Origin: an uncultured Veillonella sp. | GTDB lineage: Bacteria; Bacillota; Negativicutes; Veillonellales; Veillonellaceae | DNA length: 64,000 bases | Assembly: GCA_902477915.1 (NCBI GenBank) | Contig: CABSJA010000003.1 | Location: 5,051-69,050, forward strand | Direction: 5' to 3' | In this document: one piece after another, positions 62,501-64,000 of the stretch | Numbering within the stretch: the stretch's first letter is position 1 | Layout: the number at the start of each line of letters is the position of its first letter | The notes under the pieces: model-generated | What the model saw: the letters and a program-made list of their open reading frames with translations, nothing else | Told to the model about the DNA's origin: nothing | Databases searched by the model: none | Made by a program: the position numbers and the translations under genes

Positions 62501-63508
62501 TTAGCAGATACGAGGAACTTGATCTTCACCTAACAAATCGATTAAGCGAACACCACCAATAGCAGTTTGCAAACCAACCTTACCAATATTCTTATCTAAT
62601 GTTTTGCCAATTAGTACCGCTTCTTTACCTTCTTCGAAGCTGTGAAGAATAGATAGAACTTCATCTGTAACGGATGGATCTACCACGAGTACAACCTTTC
62701 CTTCATTTGCTAAATATAACGGATCATACCCTAAAATATCACAAACAGATTGTACTTCGGCGTGAATTGGTATAGCCGCTTCTTCTACCTTAATCCCCAC
62801 TTGGCTTTGATCTGCAATTTCTTTTAACACAGTACCTAAACCACCTCGTGTAGGATCTCGCAATAGAGCTACTTGAGGACCTACTTTATCAAGTACAGCA
62901 TGAACCATATTATTTAAAGGAGCGCAGTCAGTTCGTAAAGAATCAGATAGATCTAATCCAAATCGTTGTCCCATAACAGCAATAGAATGATCCCCTATTG
63001 CACCAGATAAGATGATATCCATACCAGGCTTCACACGATGTGGACCAATATCTATTCCTGTTGGAATCATACCAATTCCTGCAGTATTTATGTAGATTTT
63101 ATCTACCTCGCCCTTTTTAACAACCTTAGTGTCTCCTGTAACAATTTGTACATTTGCAGCTTTAGCCATGTCTGACATGGTATGAAGAATTTCATCTAAC
63201 TCATCAAAAGCTAATCCTTCTTCTAAGATGAGTCCACAACTCAAATATTGTGGAATAGCACCATTCATGGCTAAATCATTCACAGTACCACAGACAGCTA
63301 ATTTACCAATATTACCGCCAGGGAAAAACGTTGGTTGTACTACATAGGAATCTGTAGAGAACGCCATACGTCCTGCTGTAACAGGAAATTGAGCACCATC
63401 ATGTAAAGGAGCCAATAAATCATTTGTAAAGTATTTCAAAATAAAACGCTCGGTCAATTCATGACTAAATCGACCGCCATTCCCATGGACTAAGCGAACT
63501 CGTTCCAT
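62501..63508 (-). CDS. hypE: Hydrogenase maturation protein HypE
   Basis: HypE makes the cyanide ligand of NiFe hydrogenases from a carbamoyl group on its C-terminal cysteine. The 335-residue protein begins MERVRLVHGNGGR and ends PRIC, with the required terminal cysteine. The PurM-like ATP-binding core has DGAQFPV, GTVNDLAM, TGDTKVV and RDPTRGGLGTVL. The start is the ATG at 63508 behind GGGAGG; the frame stays open into hypD. It begins one base after the hypD stop codon. Confidence 0.96.
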   Translation of the reverse strand: MERVRLVHGNGGRFSHELTERFILKYFTNDLLAPLHDGAQFPVTAGRMAFSTDSYVVQPTFFPGGNIGKLAVCGTVNDLAMNGAIPQYLSCGLILEEGLAFDELDEILHTMSDMAKAANVQIVTGDTKVVKKGEVDKIYINTAGIGMIPTGIDIGPHRVKPGMDIILSGAIGDHSIAVMGQRFGLDLSDSLRTDCAPLNNMVHAVLDKVGPQVALLRDPTRGGLGTVLKEIADQSQVGIKVEEAAIPIHAEVQSVCDILGYDPLYLANEGKVVLVVDPSVTDEVLSILHSFEEGKEAVLIGKTLDKNIGKVGLQTAIGGVRLIDLLGEDQVPRIC

Positions 63509-63509
63509 A

Positions 63510-64000
63510 TTAATCCTCCCACGTCGATCCACCACTGGAATAACCGTATTTATACCATGCTGCACAACTACCTTCTACAGAGACCATGCAAGCACCAACA
63601 GGGTGGTCAGCAGTACAGCTTTTACCAAATAATGGACATTCACTAGGCTTAATAAGACCTTGCAATACACGATCACATTGGCATCCCTTCGGATCAAGAG
63701 AAGGCTTTTCAAGCTGGATAGGTAACGCCCGTTCCACATCATAGGCTGCATATTCATCCTTTAATCTTAAGCCAGAGTTTGGAATAACACCGATACCACG
63801 CCACGCATCATCACATACATCATATACTTCTTTGATCATCGCTTGCGCTACCGGATTCCCTTGCTGCATAACTACAGAATGATATGTATTTCCTACTACA
63901 AAATTACCAGTTTTTCGTTGCTCTAAAATATTTGCTATAGCAGATAAAATTTCAAGTCCATCAAAACCAGCAATACATGACGGTATGTGATATTCTTCAG
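63510..64000 (-). CDS. hypD: Hydrogenase maturation protein HypD, C-terminal part
   Basis: HypD is an iron-sulfur scaffold that helps assemble the Fe(CN)2CO centre with HypC and HypE. About 163 residues are visible; the N-terminal part lies beyond position 64000. The visible part shows SCIAGFDGLEILSAI, FVVGNTYHSVVMQQGNP, then IPNSGLRLK and the cysteine-rich CQCDRV...CPLF...CTADHPVGACMVSVEGSCAAWY region typical of HypD. Together with hypE it shows that the organism matures a NiFe hydrogenase. Confidence 0.95.
   Translation of the reverse strand, partial: EEYHIPSCIAGFDGLEILSAIANILEQRKTGNFVVGNTYHSVVMQQGNPVAQAMIKEVYDVCDDAWRGIGVIPNSGLRLKDEYAAYDVERALPIQLEKPSLDPKGCQCDRVLQGLIKPSECPLFGKSCTADHPVGACMVSVEGSCAAWYKYGYSSGGSTWED

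Noticed and set aside
1..64000. CRISPR array, insertion sequence, prophage or tRNA-linked island
   Set aside because: No regularly spaced repeats, transposase, integrase or phage proteins and no tRNA cloverleaf were found; the polysaccharide locus is the only clearly variable region and shows no flanking mobile genes.

Overview
The window looks like a chromosomal segment from a diderm firmicute of the class Negativicutes, most probably Veillonella or a close relative. This is judged from gene content and base composition, not from a database search. The DNA is AT-rich. It pairs Firmicutes-type genes (FapR-controlled fatty-acid operon, FabK enoyl reductases, BioY with YhfT/YhfS-like enzymes, anaerobic NrdD/NrdG) with outer-membrane genes (LptD-like barrel, secretin, Wza-like exporter). 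Rubredoxin, glycyl-radical ribonucleotide reductase and hydrogenase maturation genes (hypD, hypE) suggest a strict anaerobe. Almost every gene lies on the minus strand. No tRNA, rRNA, CRISPR array, insertion sequence or phage gene was seen.

Layout. Positions 1-3367 hold smc (cut by the window edge) and a radical SAM protein. Positions 3563-12125 are one long operon read from fapR through plsX, fabH, fabK, fabD, fabG, acpP, a FabK-like flavin oxidoreductase and fabF to rnc. It has a good promoter and a FapR-like operator just downstream of the predicted start site, and a GC-rich hairpin after acpP. Positions 12446-13396 carry rpmF with its usual partner yceD, then a 44-residue rubredoxin. Positions 13945-15464 are the only plus-strand genes: a second FabK and a gamma-carbonic anhydrase. 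Positions 15630-19656 hold a ClC channel, nrdG and nrdD, with a NrdR-like box inside the nrdD promoter.

Positions 19901-38933 are a surface-polysaccharide locus. The main operon runs from a Wza-like exporter through a FlaA1-type dehydratase, chain-length regulator, CpsD-like ATPase, aminotransferase, initiating phosphoglycosyltransferase, LicD/IspD-like/SDR trio, glycosyltransferase, O-antigen ligase/polymerase, TupA-like and CapA proteins, flippase, epimerase and UDP-glucose dehydrogenase to a VanZ protein. A separate CpsB/YwqE-like gene follows. The CpsD-like protein has lost the Walker A lysine and has no tyrosine tail, and the CpsB-like protein has lost almost all its metal ligands. The usual tyrosine kinase/phosphatase switch therefore looks dead on both sides.

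Positions 39352-43894 encode a complete branched-chain amino-acid ABC transporter (livF, G, M, H, K). Positions 44004-48151 carry a GspC/PilP-like protein, a secretin and an ABC-F ATPase. Positions 48281-53272 hold galE, pgi, a DUF1294 protein, a second epimerase, a viroplasmin-type RNase H and a YbaK deacylase. Positions 53353-57936 are a predicted biotin-linked operon (hot-dog protein, BioY, thiolase, acyl ligase, then a nucleoid-associated protein). It has a near-consensus promoter whose -35 box overlaps a BirA-like inverted repeat. Positions 58105-62246 hold galU, a short LptD-like protein, a repeat-containing exported protein and a small exported protein. The window ends inside the hyp operon.
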